A stretch of 64,000 nt of DNA from Neckera pumila (Eukaryota; Streptophyta; Bryopsida; Hypnales; Neckeraceae): positions 18,848,001-18,912,000 of the forward strand of contig OZ018415.1 of the NCBI GenBank assembly GCA_963969595.1, given 5' to 3'. The notes beneath the pieces are model-generated. The model did no database searches, was not told the origin of the DNA, and saw only the letters and a program-made list of their open reading frames with translations. Numbering within the stretch: position 1 is the first letter of the stretch; every line of letters starts with the position of its first letter. Position numbers and translations under genes: made by a program. Below are positions 22,837-35,406 of this stretch, in pieces.

Positions 22837-24345
22837 TTATTATTAATGGTAGCACGTGTGATATTACAGAGGGAGTTATGATTTCAGTAGTATGAATAAA
22901 AGACCAATGAAATTGCACACTTTTTGAGAATATGCACTTGTTGACAAGATTGATGAAAGATTTTTAGTTAGGCAATACGTTGTACATATACTAAAATAGA
23001 AATGTTCATATCAAAATGCTCAAAAGTGCTCCAAAAATCCTATTTTTTATACAGATGTATATCATTATGATATTGATGTGTAATTTTTTCCAAATGATAT
23101 TGAGGTATAGAAAAAGAAAATATGAGGATGTGAAGTGATGGGTGATTGCATAAAACACTTGTACTATTTTCTGTTACATATTGCGTGCTAATTAGTTTCT
23201 TGGCTATAATTTTTGCATTTTGAATCCAAATGACTCAAAATTCATAGACAAGTTACTTATAAATATTATATAACTTTTCGGATATTTTGGAATTTTTAAA
23301 ATGTTCAATTATTTAATAGTAGTCCCCGATACTATGTCACACTTGCTAGTTTGGTTTTTTTTAGTACTCCCCTATTTAGTAACCCAAAAAAAAAATTTGG
23401 AGCTCAAATTTGGAGCAAATGGTCTTCTAGTAGACTTATAGCTAATGTCCATAGCAATTTTAAAAATACTTAATTTTATGTGGTATAGAAGTCTACAAAG
23501 AGAGCTTCATTTAGCTTGCATTTGGAAATACATAAAATATATTTTGGGTGGTTCTTTTGGTGAATGATCATCTCTATAGAATTTTTAGGGGTTTATTTAC
23601 TTATTAAATTTTTTTTTTCCTGTTTTTAACAAATTTAAACATCAAAGTGTTTATTTTCTTAAGTTTTGGCACTTTTTTAGTTGTCCTTTTTAGAGAATTT
23701 TCCTAGGCTTTCCCTTTGGTGGTTTATTTAAAACGTGTATACATTAGCCATATTTTTAAAATTATTTAAAAATTATTTTTCTAATTTTAAAGTATTCCAA
23801 AAAAAATCATGAGTACTATTGCAAAATGCAACAAATAGTTGAGGTATTTTTGCAATCACCTTGATGGCCCAAAGTATCTTCTTCTTTTTCAAAAAAACTT
23901 ACCAAAAATCGCACATTTGATCATTTCTCAATTATTTGTACCAATGAATTTAGTGGAAAAAATCATCTAGGGTCTCTTGATTGTTTAGAGCTATTAAAGA
24001 GGTTAACAAATTGAATATTTTACAAATGTAGTTGCAAAAGCCATGTGGTGGCCTTATGGTCCTTTGGAGGTTAAGATTTATAAGTTCCTCACAATATGAT
24101 TAAGGAAGTGAAATATTTAGCAAAAATATATTGAAAGACCAAATACTATTTTTGTATAGTTCTTAGAAACATTTGTTCTAATTGATAAAAATAGCTTATT
24201 AAAGTTTGAAATAAGATTAAAAACTATTCTTCTAATTCCTTGTATAGATTTGATGTGGAAGCAATTGGCATATGTACAACTTCAAAAATGGAATAGTATA
24301 TAAAGCACTTTGAAGAATGCAAAGATTATATAGAAAGTATTGGAA
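22837..24345. other. AT-rich gene-free DNA
   Basis: No coding region, RNA gene or complete element recognised. Confidence 0.5.
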
Positions 24346-24681
24346 CATTAGAGGGGATTGGGGGGCCTTGGAGGCCGTTTCCAATCTAGCCAAATTCAAT
24401 GAACAGCGGTATGGGCGTGTCAGAATTTTTTTTTCAAAAAAAAAAAAAATAATAATAATAATAATAATAATAATTTTAAGCAAAATATACATATATATAT
24501 ATATTTTTTTTTATTTTTTTATTTTTTTTATTTTTATTTTTTATTTTTTTTTATTTTTATTTTTCAAAAAATGACGTGGTAGTCGCTATGCCACATTAGT
24601 CAGCTGCTGTAGTAGTGTTCCCGCAATCTGGGAATGTAAGGGAACTCATAGCCCTCCAAGACCCTCAAATCCCCTCTAATG
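24346..24681. mobile_element. CATTAG-ended inverted-repeat element, copy 2
   Basis: It begins CATTAGAGGGGATTGGGGGG and ends CTCAAATCCCCTCTAATG, a strong inverted repeat. The centre has poly(A), an (AAT)n run and T/A tracts, then an ATGACGTGG/CCACATT weak palindrome. It is the best-preserved copy for defining the ends. Confidence 0.65.
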
Positions 24682-27107
24682 TAAAGGGCAACTTAAGGAC
24701 ACCAAAAAAAGCTTTGATGTGACTAGCTTGCCTCTAAGTCATATAAGAAAGAGCTACCATTGCTCTTTGGGTTTGTCACTTGAGTTTGTCACTTTGTAAA
24801 AAGGTAGAATAGCCTATCACCTCCCTGATTTGCAATCCGATTATCTTTGGGTCAATTCCAAGAGGGACACATATTTTCCAAAGGTGTGTGCTTGTTTCAC
24901 AAATCAAACCCAAGTAGAATTATAATTTTTCGATCAAAACTGTAATTTCTATGAATTTTTGAAGTAATTAGCCTGAAATTACAAAATTGTGCATAGAATA
25001 GAGACATAAATGCCTTATCAACAACCCATAACCACCCTTCTATGTATCTATTAGCACTTAAGAATCCACCAATCAAGGGCTGACACGTTACTCCATGTTG
25101 ACATTAAAGCCAGAATCTTGTCAAATTTTGTCAAAATCTTAAATGGTTTAGAATACTTCTAGATAGATTTGAATAGGGCAGTAAATACATTTGGGGCCAA
25201 ACAATAGGCCACAGAATTGGGAAGTTGAGGGTGATGGGCTGGTCCACCTTACTTGAGGTTATTAGTACTCTTGCAACTACTTTATGATCCCAAGATATGC
25301 CATTAGCTGAGGAGTTTGGATAAGATTTATCTTTGTATGTGAGTTTATACTTTAACCTCACCTATAAGGATCCTACTCTACTATTTCATTTTATATGTGC
25401 AACTAACAACTTCTAATTAATAATATATATTTAGTATATGAACAACTAGTATATTATGAAAGTAATGATAATAATTTGTGTTTTATGATATATTAGATAT
25501 ATAAAAACTATCATATTTGATACTATTAATTCAAAAGTTATTGTATTAAAATTTAGGATTTTCAATGGTTGAAATTGATAATGTTGCATTTTTTTGCTAA
25601 CAAAAAATTGTCACATCATTGACCCTAAAACAATCTTGATGACATTTTGTGTCTTTTATATGACGTTAGGTAGGGCTATAGGATGGAAAAAAAGAAGTTT
25701 CATCCAATTTTTTTAAAGAGTTGCTTGAATGCATTTTCGCTTAATGATATTGTATATTTCCTCAATATGGTATTATTTGACTTTTTAAGAGAAGTTGTTA
25801 AATCCATGGATCACCCTTATAGTACATTTTAGCTACTTCATACTCTTTGCTCTAGATTTAATTTTATCCATAAAAATGACTTTTTCCAAAATTCAAATGG
25901 AGTTTATTAAGCTTAGTTTCAACTTTAATTGGAAAATTTCTTAAATTTCTTAAAATTCGATATTTTACTACCATTTGAACTTTCAAGCATTTCAGCTTGT
26001 GACCATGTTTGTTAATTTTAGAATTTTAGAATGACATGGTAACTTTGGTTTCTACCATGATGTTATATACTATAATATATACCTGTGGTGAAAATTTCAG
26101 AATTTTTAAGCATATTTTGTACAACAGTATTTGATATGAATTTTCTTCACTTTTTCTTCACAAGAATTTAAATTTTCACAAAAAGATTTAAAATGTTTAT
26201 GACTTATAGGAAACATGTAATTCCATGTCTGAAAAATAAATATAATAAATTTCATGTATACATGGTTGTAAATTGGCAGTACGCAAGAGTGAGATTGTAA
26301 GTGGTCACGGCCCGTCCTTTGTATTCGATGCACTTGAGTCACTTAAGACAGGATGATATAGAGTTCTCAGTGTACTCGTCTAGGGAGAGGTCCTCTTTCG
26401 CTGTCCACACAATTGTACGAGGAATCATCTTGTGAAGGAGCTCAACTTTCACGTCAGCAGCAACCCAAAGAAATCCACAAATCGCATACAAAGAGCCTGG
26501 TTATTCAAAGACAGAGAGCTCCGCACATGAGAAAACATGACATTTTACACGCTGATGTTCGACATAAGCTGCAGCTTTAATTCTATTAAACATGAGTTCC
26601 CAAATATCATGGAGCTATTGCTTCAAAACAATATGAGAGTCGACTAGAACGAATCGGAAGAGTTACTGTAAACAAACAATTTACATCCTTCTTAACTTTG
26701 TCCACACGTTGAACCGTGGACCTTGCCAATAGAGGGTGAATTCAGACCTTTGCATTGAAGTGAATCAACAATGAGGACATCTAGCCCAGTCGAGAGTTTC
26801 TTAAATATCAGGAGCAGAAATTGTAGTTAAAGATGCACTTCATTGCAAAGGTCTGAACCCCAATGATGACGAAATTTTCCCTTCTAGTGTCAATCCAAAA
26901 ATCATAGCGCAGAGTTGTTACCTTTCGTGACTAATTGGTTGAAGACCATCCTTGGTTAGAAGTCTCATCGTCTTCTTCCTTAAACCCAATGAAATGAAGG
27001 CCGTTGCTGCAGATTTTTTTATGCAATATCCTTGCAGTTGGTTTGGCTCTAGGGTTTTTCCTTTCTGCGCTTCAACGGATGAATGCATCGTCGTTTGCAT
27101 GCCGATG
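24682..27107. other. Gene-free DNA downstream of the transporter gene
   Basis: AT-rich to about 26300, then mixed composition. The 3' untranslated region of the minus-strand transporter gene must lie at the right side. A stem-loop candidate is at 26741-26857. No other gene is supported. Confidence 0.5.
26741..26857. repeat. 22-bp inverted repeat able to form a stem-loop
   Basis: TTCAGACCTTTGCATTGAAG (26741 onward) pairs with the arm at 26836-26857 with one mismatch over 22 bases, and weaker pairing continues outward. The loop is 73 bases. Arm length and loop size are compatible with a small-RNA precursor, but also with a decayed foldback element. Confidence 0.45.
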
Positions 27108-30100
27108 TCAGACGTCTGCAAACAGGTGGTAAGTATTTGCATTCATGACGATGCTCCGGAACGAAGCTATGCAGCCCATCACTCCAACGATGGAAAACAC
27201 CACAATGATGGTCCAGTTTAACCAGAAAATCTTGGTGCGTCTGGAAGGTTTGAATACCAGCTGGTAGAACAGCATAGGCAGAACGAAATCCAGAGGCGTA
27301 TACCCAAACGCCCCTATCAACGAAACAATGTCTCCAAAGAAGGGAAGCATGGCTCCCAGCACCGTGGCAATGGCCAAGTAAAGAGATCGGACCACCAGGC
27401 GAGGGGCCACGTTTCGGAAACTGTATCGGCCTTCTCGGACATCTGCGGTTTTACTTTCCAGAACCTCATATATGGGTTGGACATACACCTGCACCCATCC
27501 ATTGGTTGAGTTAGACGACTAAATTTCACCCTAAACCCTAATCCTTGTACTTAACATACAGTTTCTAAGGTAGTAAACCCATTTCTGTCAATTTCGGGCT
27601 GTTCTGAGTTCCATTCTCGTATTAGAATGGAATATATTTACGTTAATATGATTCCTATCTGCATCTTCTAGAGGATTCTAACACGGTAAAGTATACATCA
27701 TTTGGATATCGTAAGGATAAGTTGTAAAGTTTCAAAGTTTTACTCATATTGGTGAGTAATAGCGAAGGTAGTCTCTAACTCTTTCAGATGATGTAAACTT
27801 TCATATTCAGTACATTCTAAATATGTAATATACAATTCCTCCAATTATGGCCTACTCAAAGGCTACCCAAAAGGTCTCTCATGAGAAAGATCACTATCTT
27901 GTTAGCTTCTAGCATGTTTCGACACAAGGCCATTGCAGATACTTACCAAACCAATGGCAAGGAGTTGTACGACGATGGCGATACTTGCAATGCCCACCAG
28001 CCATTGTGGCAGGAGGTCTGGCCCGTCATCAGGAACTAGATTGTCGAAAATGTTGCCTTGGGCTTGATTACCGAATGCCCAGTAGCCAGAGATGGCTACA
28101 GGATAGAAGGTGACAAACACAACTGAGTAGCACAATGCAATCCCCTTCTCCATCTTCCCAGTTACAGGTGGCGCCACCGTTGCCTGTCGCGGAAGTCCAA
28201 AATGAGACAAAAAATACTTTTAAAGCTAATTTAGTAACTTTTCAATGATTTATTTCAAGGTATGGAAGTGATCACTTTGGGCCATTTAGGCACTCATTGT
28301 GTCACTGAAAGAAAATATACCTGAATTTCAGGAATGAGAGCCACACCATATACACCAGCCATAACTGATAGAGCTGTGAAAACTCCAAAAGTTTTGTGAA
28401 TGGGGCTGCCTTCAACGCTGTAGTGCTTGGGGGGAACGTTTGGGTTAAAGCCTGTAGAGGAGCATAGACATTGTCAGTTCACGAACACACACTATACATG
28501 GAACGAGAAATTGATTGAACATAGGAGCACACCAAAAATCCGTTGAACATAAAGTTCATAACTTTGGGCAAATTCCAAATGCAGTGGGGTTGCTTTGAGA
28601 AGTTCCAGACCTGCAATAATGGACCCGGCCACCGCGCAAGTACTGTACGTCAAGCACAAGACGAGGGAAACGAGACTTATGTATCGCAGTGAATGAAACG
28701 ACGGCAGTTGCGCTAGGATCATCATCACAGCACCAAAACCAGCAACAAATACCCACAGCTGAATTGGGCCATCTGGAACTAGACCCTGATATATTAGCTG
28801 CATTCACAAGTAAACAACGGCATTACAATCTCGGTTTCTGGTGCCTGCACGGTAGAAGATACTAAATCTGATAGGGGCCAGATCTTGACTCCTCTGCTGG
28901 CTTACCATATATCCATACAGCTGTTTGGAATTCTTAGCAAGACTTGGCTAAATGTGTAAAGCCACTGATCCTTGAATGGGAATGGTCTTGCCTACTGTCA
29001 CTTATAGTGGTTCAAAACCTCCCACTTTGAAATTCCATAAGAGATCCATGCAGAGTGATAGAAAATTAAACTCAAACGCTTTGGGTCTTATACTCGAAGA
29101 TCTCTCAACAACACTAACACTATCTCCCAATCACACTCCTACATATGTAAAATACTTAGCCTGACGCAAATAGTATCGTTGACCTCAGCGCTCGAAAAAA
29201 TTTCTTCAAAATATTAAAAGAATGCATGGAGGCAAGGACAGGAAAAACAGTGGCGATTTTCCCATAATCTGAGCCCAGTTGCTACAGCAGTGAAGTTGAG
29301 GTTAAGATTCTCACTTTGCAGCCATAACCTCCAGTCAGGATCACTCCAATTAGGGTCACAAAACAAACTCCAAACTGCACCGGTGTCACAAAATACACTG
29401 TCCATGCTTTTCCTGCCAGCCAAAGCCCCAAACATAAGTCCCATTAACCACATTCCAACAGCCCATACAATACCTCTTCGCTTCATAATAAAATTAAAAC
29501 TCGACATAAGATAGAGGGTATCAATACTGTTAGGGACCTGATTCTGTCTCCTATACTGATCCCTGTTACCAACAGCATCTCATCTTTTCATACGCTTGGT
29601 TGGCCTTCAATTAGCAAGACGTGTAAGCTCAACTTGGGTAAATGATACTGGCCATTGATTCTCATACTGATATGGGGTGGTCTACCGTCACTTACAGCGG
29701 TCTACAACCTCACGTTGATTGATTACGTAAGAAATTCATACACAGTAATAAGAATTTAATCTCAACAGATTAGGTTCTTGTACCCCAAAAATCTATATCT
29801 ATATATCTATATATCTATATATCTATATAGATATATATTCCAAAAATCACAATCCAGCACATGTTAAAATGCTTAAAGTGACGCGCAAGGAGTATCCTCT
29901 ACTAGATCTTTTGATGCAAGTTATAATAAATCGCATAATTATGTGCACCCGTCACGTACCTATGACAACTTCGGAAAGGTCTCGAAACCGGAGGCATCGC
30001 TGGCCTTGGGAAGCAAAATGCTCCAACACTCTAGACAACAAGCAGTAAGCATAACTGGAGACCGCCCCACCGATCGTGAGCGCCAGCAATCCAGGACCCC

Positions 30101-31188
30101 ATCCCAAGAAATGAATTGCATATGGCAAGGTGAGCAAAGATGGCCCGGCTATGGCTGTCGTCAGATGGTATCCCGCGTGCATCCATGACCCTGCAACTCA
30201 AAAATCAAGCTCCTTCAATAAAGGGAGTGACCCCTTGTGATGCCCCCGAAGATTGATGCAACTCCAACATTAGGGTTTAGGGTTCATGCGAACATTTCCT
30301 TCATCAAAAACTAGCGTACGTGCTCTACTCAGATTACTGAAATGCATCTGGCGACATGTGGGGGTTGAAAATGTTAAACTAATCCTTGAGCAAGTCATTT
30401 GGGACCAAATTCCGTCTCCTATTCTCACCCCTGTTACCGACGGCAACCGATCTCCTAATAAACTTAATAGCTGCACTTATTAGCAACACGAATTTGCTAA
30501 ATGTCAATCCCCACTCATCTTTGAATGGAAATGGGGTAGTCTATTGCCACTAACAGTGTTCTATAACTTCTCATTCTGAATTTGCACGAATTGACTAAAA
30601 CTTGATCTAAAAAGGTTTGCCCCTGGTACCCACAGTGATCTCTCCAGAGCTCTCCAGTAATCGCCAAAAACTCACAACTCTAAAAAATTGCTTAAAATGC
30701 TTAAAGTGACGCAAATCCTGTCCTCTAGCTTAACCCTAAACTTGAAACATCTGAACGCGTCCCCATGTCGGCACTTGTAGTGAAGCTGGTACTCTTCACA
30801 CACACCTCTACAAAAGTACTCTACCAACATTCCACAGCCAATTCAAACCCCCAGGAAGAAGCTACTAAGATGAGTCAAACCATAAACTCCCAAATGGATT
30901 TTCCTCACTACTCGATTACGGACACCCAAGATCTTGTACGTTTACAGCAACTGCGGGTACCACCTTTCCTGCGCAAACTCTTCAAGTGTGACAGAAACCG
31001 AAAGCTCACAAGTGAATGAACCGAGCCTTATTACCTTTGGATTCGAGAACAAAGAGTGCCCCCGCATCTTTGGTTGTTTCTTCCACATCCGATGCGTCTT
31101 CAGGAGCGGAGAACAGAGACGACGGTTGCTCCATAGCCAGGGTACTGTACCCTTGCCCATTGGGAAAACAAGTTCCGTTTCCTGTCAT
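27108..31188 (-). CDS. GABA/amino-acid transporter, AAAP family
   Basis: Seven minus-strand exons join in frame: 31035-31188, 29960-30190, 29315-29412, 28611-28797, 28321-28451, 27947-28183 and 27108-27488, giving 472 residues. The sequence follows the plant GAT1/GAT2 (GABA transporter) branch of amino acid/auxin permeases. Landmarks are [12 protein letters not shown] before the first membrane segment, [71 protein letters not shown] and [14 protein letters not shown]. Around eleven hydrophobic segments are expected, placing it in the plasma membrane as a proton-coupled importer. The start is the first in-frame ATG, at 31188; upstream in-frame codons lack an ATG before a stop. Substrate (GABA versus neutral amino acids) cannot be fixed from sequence. 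Introns 1, 2 and 3 share a homologous repeat. Confidence 0.92.
28855..29185. repeat. Shared intron repeat, copy in transporter intron 3
   Basis: Homologous to 29527-29915 and 30390-30730. Common landmarks in order are TTAGCAAGAC, GGCTAAATGT, GAATGGGAATGG, ACTGTCACTTATAGTGGTT, then AAAATACTTAGCCTGACGCA near the end. Confidence 0.65.
29527..29915. repeat. Shared intron repeat, copy in transporter intron 2
   Basis: Shows GGGACCTGATTCTGTCTCCT, CCCTGTTACCAACAG, TTAGCAAGACG, ACCGTCACTTACAGCGGT and AAAATGCTTAAAGTGACG in the same order as the other copies. A TATATC microsatellite has expanded inside this copy. Confidence 0.7.
29788..29842. repeat. CTATATAT microsatellite
   Basis: About five repeats of ATCTATAT ending in a self-complementary ATATAGATATAT, within transporter intron 2. 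Confidence 0.8.
30390..30730. repeat. Shared intron repeat, copy in transporter intron 1
   Basis: Shows GGGACCAAATTCCGTCTCCT, CCCTGTTACCGACGG, TTAGCAACACG, TTGCCACTAACAGTGTT and AAAATGCTTAAAGTGACGCA in the same order as copies in introns 2 and 3. Confidence 0.7.
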
Positions 31189-32321
31189 TGCAGACAAAGC
31201 CCCTAATCCCTTCTTCAACAAAACTTCTCCTTTTCTAACTTAGCGTCTTGCCCACAGGACCAGAGTGCCAGACTTCTCGACACCTTGGTGGGACCATGGA
31301 CTGTACAACCTAATTCGGCAAAAGATTTTGAAAGAAGCAACCCAAATGGAGCTCTTGATTTCACACAAACATTATTCTCTGGAAACGAGAATTGTTTCTA
31401 AAGATGCAACTTGCATGCTCTCCATAGAGTAGCTACTGTTGCAAATAGCATAATTTTTTAGTTCGGCGAGGAGGTTGTCAATGTGCACAGATTTGCGCTT
31501 CTGATGATACCAGGGCTTGAAGGTTTTGGCTCCAAATTCAAGTATTAAAACTTGTTGTGGAACTTGTTGATGGATTGAGAAAGGTGAGTGTCTTGCGGTT
31601 CATGTTAAAGCTAGACCAGGGATTGGCACAGAATTCTCCACATGGAGTCCTCGTGCTCACACACACGCATTGTTTTTGTGTTGCTTGCGTTGGACGGCAG
31701 TTGTAGCCTTTCTAAAGTCTAACGGAGAGCTTTTCCGATGGGTTAGAAAGTCAATGTAATATAAGAGTGGACTTCTATGGCGTAGGAAAAATTAGAAACA
31801 TGTAAGAGACAAATCAATTGTTGATAGATGCTACATGGAAGTTTGCTTTAGAGCATATGTTGGGCTCTAAAGATATGGTTTTAACTCTTTTTTTAAACAG
31901 AGTATGTGAAAATTGGTGGTGCCGCATTGACTTCCTTCACCAATATCGTAAAGCATAAAACTACCACAACTTACAATTGGTCATACTCCACATGCAACCA
32001 ATCATACTAAGTATCATCCAAATACATGACTCAGAGAAAATGATATACTTCTCTTTTTATCACTTTTATCACAAGCAAAGATATTTCTTGAAGTATGGTT
32101 TTTTTGAAGTATAACATAGATGCAATACTCATGGTTTAGTCCTCAAAGGATGAATTGGTGACCATAGAAATCACCTACTTTAAAATTACTTTATTGGAGG
32201 TCAAACTACTGTATAAGATCTCCCTTTTTTGCATAATATTCCAAGAATGAACAACTGCACTTTTGTCCTACATAGAAAGTTTCTTTGTCATTCATCAACT
32301 AAAAAATGGCTATAGATTTGT
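31189..32321. other. Transporter upstream region and gene-free DNA
   Basis: The first few hundred bases must hold the promoter and leader of the minus-strand transporter gene. No TATA box can be assigned with confidence. The remainder is AT-rich with no supported gene. Confidence 0.45.
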
Positions 32322-33756
32322 TTAGCCCCTAAAGTTTCATGACTATGTTTTCACCAAAAATGCTCCAAAACTACCATTTCTAGTACAAGTACCAAATTTT
32401 AGGAAAAAGGTATTTTTGGACACATGTAACCAGAGGATTGTGGAGTATGTTGACTTGAAAAAACATGAAAAAAATTTCAGAAATTTCCACCTCGTGGAGT
32501 GCAAGATATGAAGGCCAAAAAACCAAGCAGCTGTACTTCACAAGCTCACATTTATATGAAAAAATGTCCAAAATGGTGGTGCTTTTTTGGATTCATTCTT
32601 CAAGGCAAGTTGGCTACATGCTTGCAAAATTTCAGATCATTTGGAACTATACAATATATAAGAAAAAAATAGTAAATAAAAAGAAACAGAGAATGATTCA
32701 AAATACAAATTTGTTAAGAATTGAATTATGGAATTCAATCCCAATGGTTGCAATGTTGTAATAAACAATCTACATCCTATGATTTCATTTTTTTTCCCAA
32801 AAATATTGAAAATTGAGTTAAATAAATGACTTCAAAGTTTAGAAAATCCATAACTGCCTACAAACTAAAATTCCTCATAACTTTCATCTCATTGATTAAA
32901 ATGGAATGATTAAAAGCTTTCCATGTATATCATACTACTAAAATCATAACTCCTTCTATAATACCACAATTCAGTTTTGAATAATATTATGGAAATTCAA
33001 TTGCTTTTGTAATAGCCATAGGATACTTTCTACTATATATTATGTATTCTTTTCGTGAAATATTTGAAAATCAAATGGATACTTCTAAAAAAACTTCAAA
33101 GAAACTTTTCAAACAACAAAAGTATAGATAAGTTCTATGTCTTTTTAAAATGTGATATGAAAGAATAAGGAAGCACCAACCGCTAGCGTTGCTCTACATA
33201 TTCAATTGTGAAGATTCTACTTACATTGTTCACTTGATTAATTTATTCTTCTTGCAATGTTTTCATCTTTGCAAAGGTTGTTTTGTAGAACTTATGATAT
33301 AAAGATTTTCTTTAATTACTTTATATCGCACCGTATAAATTTTTTCAAAGAATATTGTATGCGGATGTCAATATTTCCATTTAAAGATTATACATACTTT
33401 GTTTATCTACATTCTATCACATGAAAAATTGATGAAAATAATATATTTAATGCGTAGCAAAGCAAGCGCCAGTCGCTAGTATAAATCTAAAAAACCAATT
33501 TCAAATTTTTGTTTCCAAAAAAAATGATTTTTATTTATTTGCCCAGACTGTCCATTTATGAAAAAAAGTAACATATTAGGCCATAACTTTTGACTCACAT
33601 TTCCAAATGTCATGAAATTTGATACACATAAAAGATATTCCTTGTCCACACGTTCTATTAAAATTTTGGCCTAGAATATGCAAATTGTCATTCACACCAA
33701 CTTGCTCAAAATTGCTATGTAACCAAAAAAACGGATTCTGGTCCTTTAGGGGTTAA
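32322..33756. mobile_element. TTAA-ended non-autonomous element, copy 3, interrupted
   Basis: Starts TTAGCCCCTAAAGTTTCATG (first tetranucleotide decayed from TTAA) and ends GTCCTTTAGGGGTTAA. It matches copy 2 along its length on both sides of an insertion of about 550 bp (roughly 32930-33482). Without the insertion it would be close to 0.9 kb. Non-coding. Confidence 0.7.
33183..33480. mobile_element. Nested inverted-repeat element with CTAGCG ends
   Basis: The right end AATGCGTAGCAAAGCAAGCG then CCAGTCGCTAGT is complementary to the ends of the element at 22179-22836. The left end is imperfect (GCTAGCGTTGCTCTACATATT). It lies inside the insertion that interrupts TTAA element copy 3. Boundaries are approximate. 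Confidence 0.4.
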
Positions 33757-34589
33757 GGATTAAAGGTAGTCTAGGTTAGGCCAGGTTGGGGACCCTTCTA
33801 CTTCAAATCTCAACAACTCCAACTTGAATTCAAATTATATCTAATTTAGTATATTAAAATTCCCTCAAGGTGGGGACAAGACTCACAATAAATCAATTGA
33901 ATGAAAAAATCAAATCTACTTATGAAAACCACTCATTTTGGTTACACTTTCAATTCTAATAATGAAAACCTAATTATTTACAGTGGAATTATGTAGGTGG
34001 GATGAATTTATAGCCCCTCTAAACGGCTTAACCTTTAAGTGCTGCTGGTCCTGTGGAAGGCTGGAAAAGGCTTCAAAAGAGGAAAATCTTTGAAGTGCAC
34101 TCAGTTGATGAGAAAGTTGATTGACGAAATTGAACCGTATGATGAGGAGGGGGCTGGTCACTGCAATTCAGTAGGAAAATAGAAAGTTGTAATGCAATGC
34201 GGATTGCAAAATTATAAGGTTTGACTAGCACCATTGAGGCGTTGACTTCTCCGGGCAGAGTGCTTTGCATTCACGTTCTTGCATTTTTCAGCAATGTAGG
34301 ACGCCTTCGAAAATTTAGAGAAATTGAGAGCACCAAGTTCAGCATGTCTACGTTCGGATGCATGTCTCTGAGCCGGAAAAGATGCTAAGCCTTCTGTGAT
34401 GTCGACCTTGCAATGAGAAGCTGCAACTGAGAGAGCAAAAAAAGTGCGAGTTCCCCTGCACAATACGTCAGTTATGAAGATGACCATCATGAAGTTTTCG
34501 GTGCAGTTACTGACTGCCCCAGTGACCGAACCTGCCATGCAACGCTGCCCAAACAAATACAACAAAACAGATGATGCTGGCTTCTTTGA

Positions 34590-34796
34590 AGTGGACGTCA
34601 CCGCTCCGCAGAGGAAACCACTAAAATAATTTTCATCACTCTTTTTAATTGCAAAGACTGTCAGAGTCCACTAAAAAAAATTATTTCCTGTAATCAATGT
34701 TTTGAATGTTCTGTGCACGCCGTTCACTTCTCCTGTGAGTGCACTTGCCTATCTGTAGAATGTGAACAAGAATGTGCTCAGAAATGTTCATTTTAG
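34590..34796 (+). other. Cysteine-rich open stretch inside the piggyBac element
   Basis: A plus-strand frame, opposite to the transposase, encodes eleven cysteines in about 50 residues, in CxxC and CxC pairs (CKDC, CNQCFEC, CECTC), ending at a stop at 34794-34796. It has no ATG at its left end. It could be the end of a decayed zinc-binding gene or a chance reading. Confidence 0.3.
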
Positions 34797-35406
34797 CATC
34801 ATACATATTCTCCAAAGCTGACTACCAAATGTGAGGAGTCACACATTCAGGCAATTCTTTGACGCTTTCTTTACAATAATGTTTTTTATTTTTATTTTTT
34901 TATATTTACAAATGCACAACTTGAAGAATGTGCACAAAAAGGGCTACTGCCAGTGCTCTTTCTTTCAAACTGCAAATGAGCACCGCAAAGCCTCTCACAT
35001 GACTTCAAATCACAGTTCTGACCTCTGCTTCACTGATCACTCCCAATCTGGATACAGCCTACAACTACGACACTCAGGACTACCGACTTCTATGTGTCCA
35101 GCATCCACGCTATGAGGTCCCATCTCTGGTCATGTTCAAAAATTGGCACACTATCCGTGGTGCAAGTGCCAAAATGAGCACCTCTCATCTCTAATGCCAA
35201 GGTGCCCGATTCCATTCACATGCACCGTGCATGCTTGCATTTTCACATGACTGGTACTGCATACTTGTCGGCAGTTTGTAATGGCCTATTTCTATGTACA
35301 CAACCAACAAAATTTACGAAAACCTCTACTACGATGATAATGGCCGCCTTTGAAATGAAAGAATGTACAAGTCCTCCTGTTGATTTCAAGAAGACACATT
35401 GTCTCT

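Noticed and set aside
31189..31221. Upstream extension of the transporter to 31221
   Set aside because: The codons there are TTG; the first ATG in frame is at 31188, and a stop lies just upstream.
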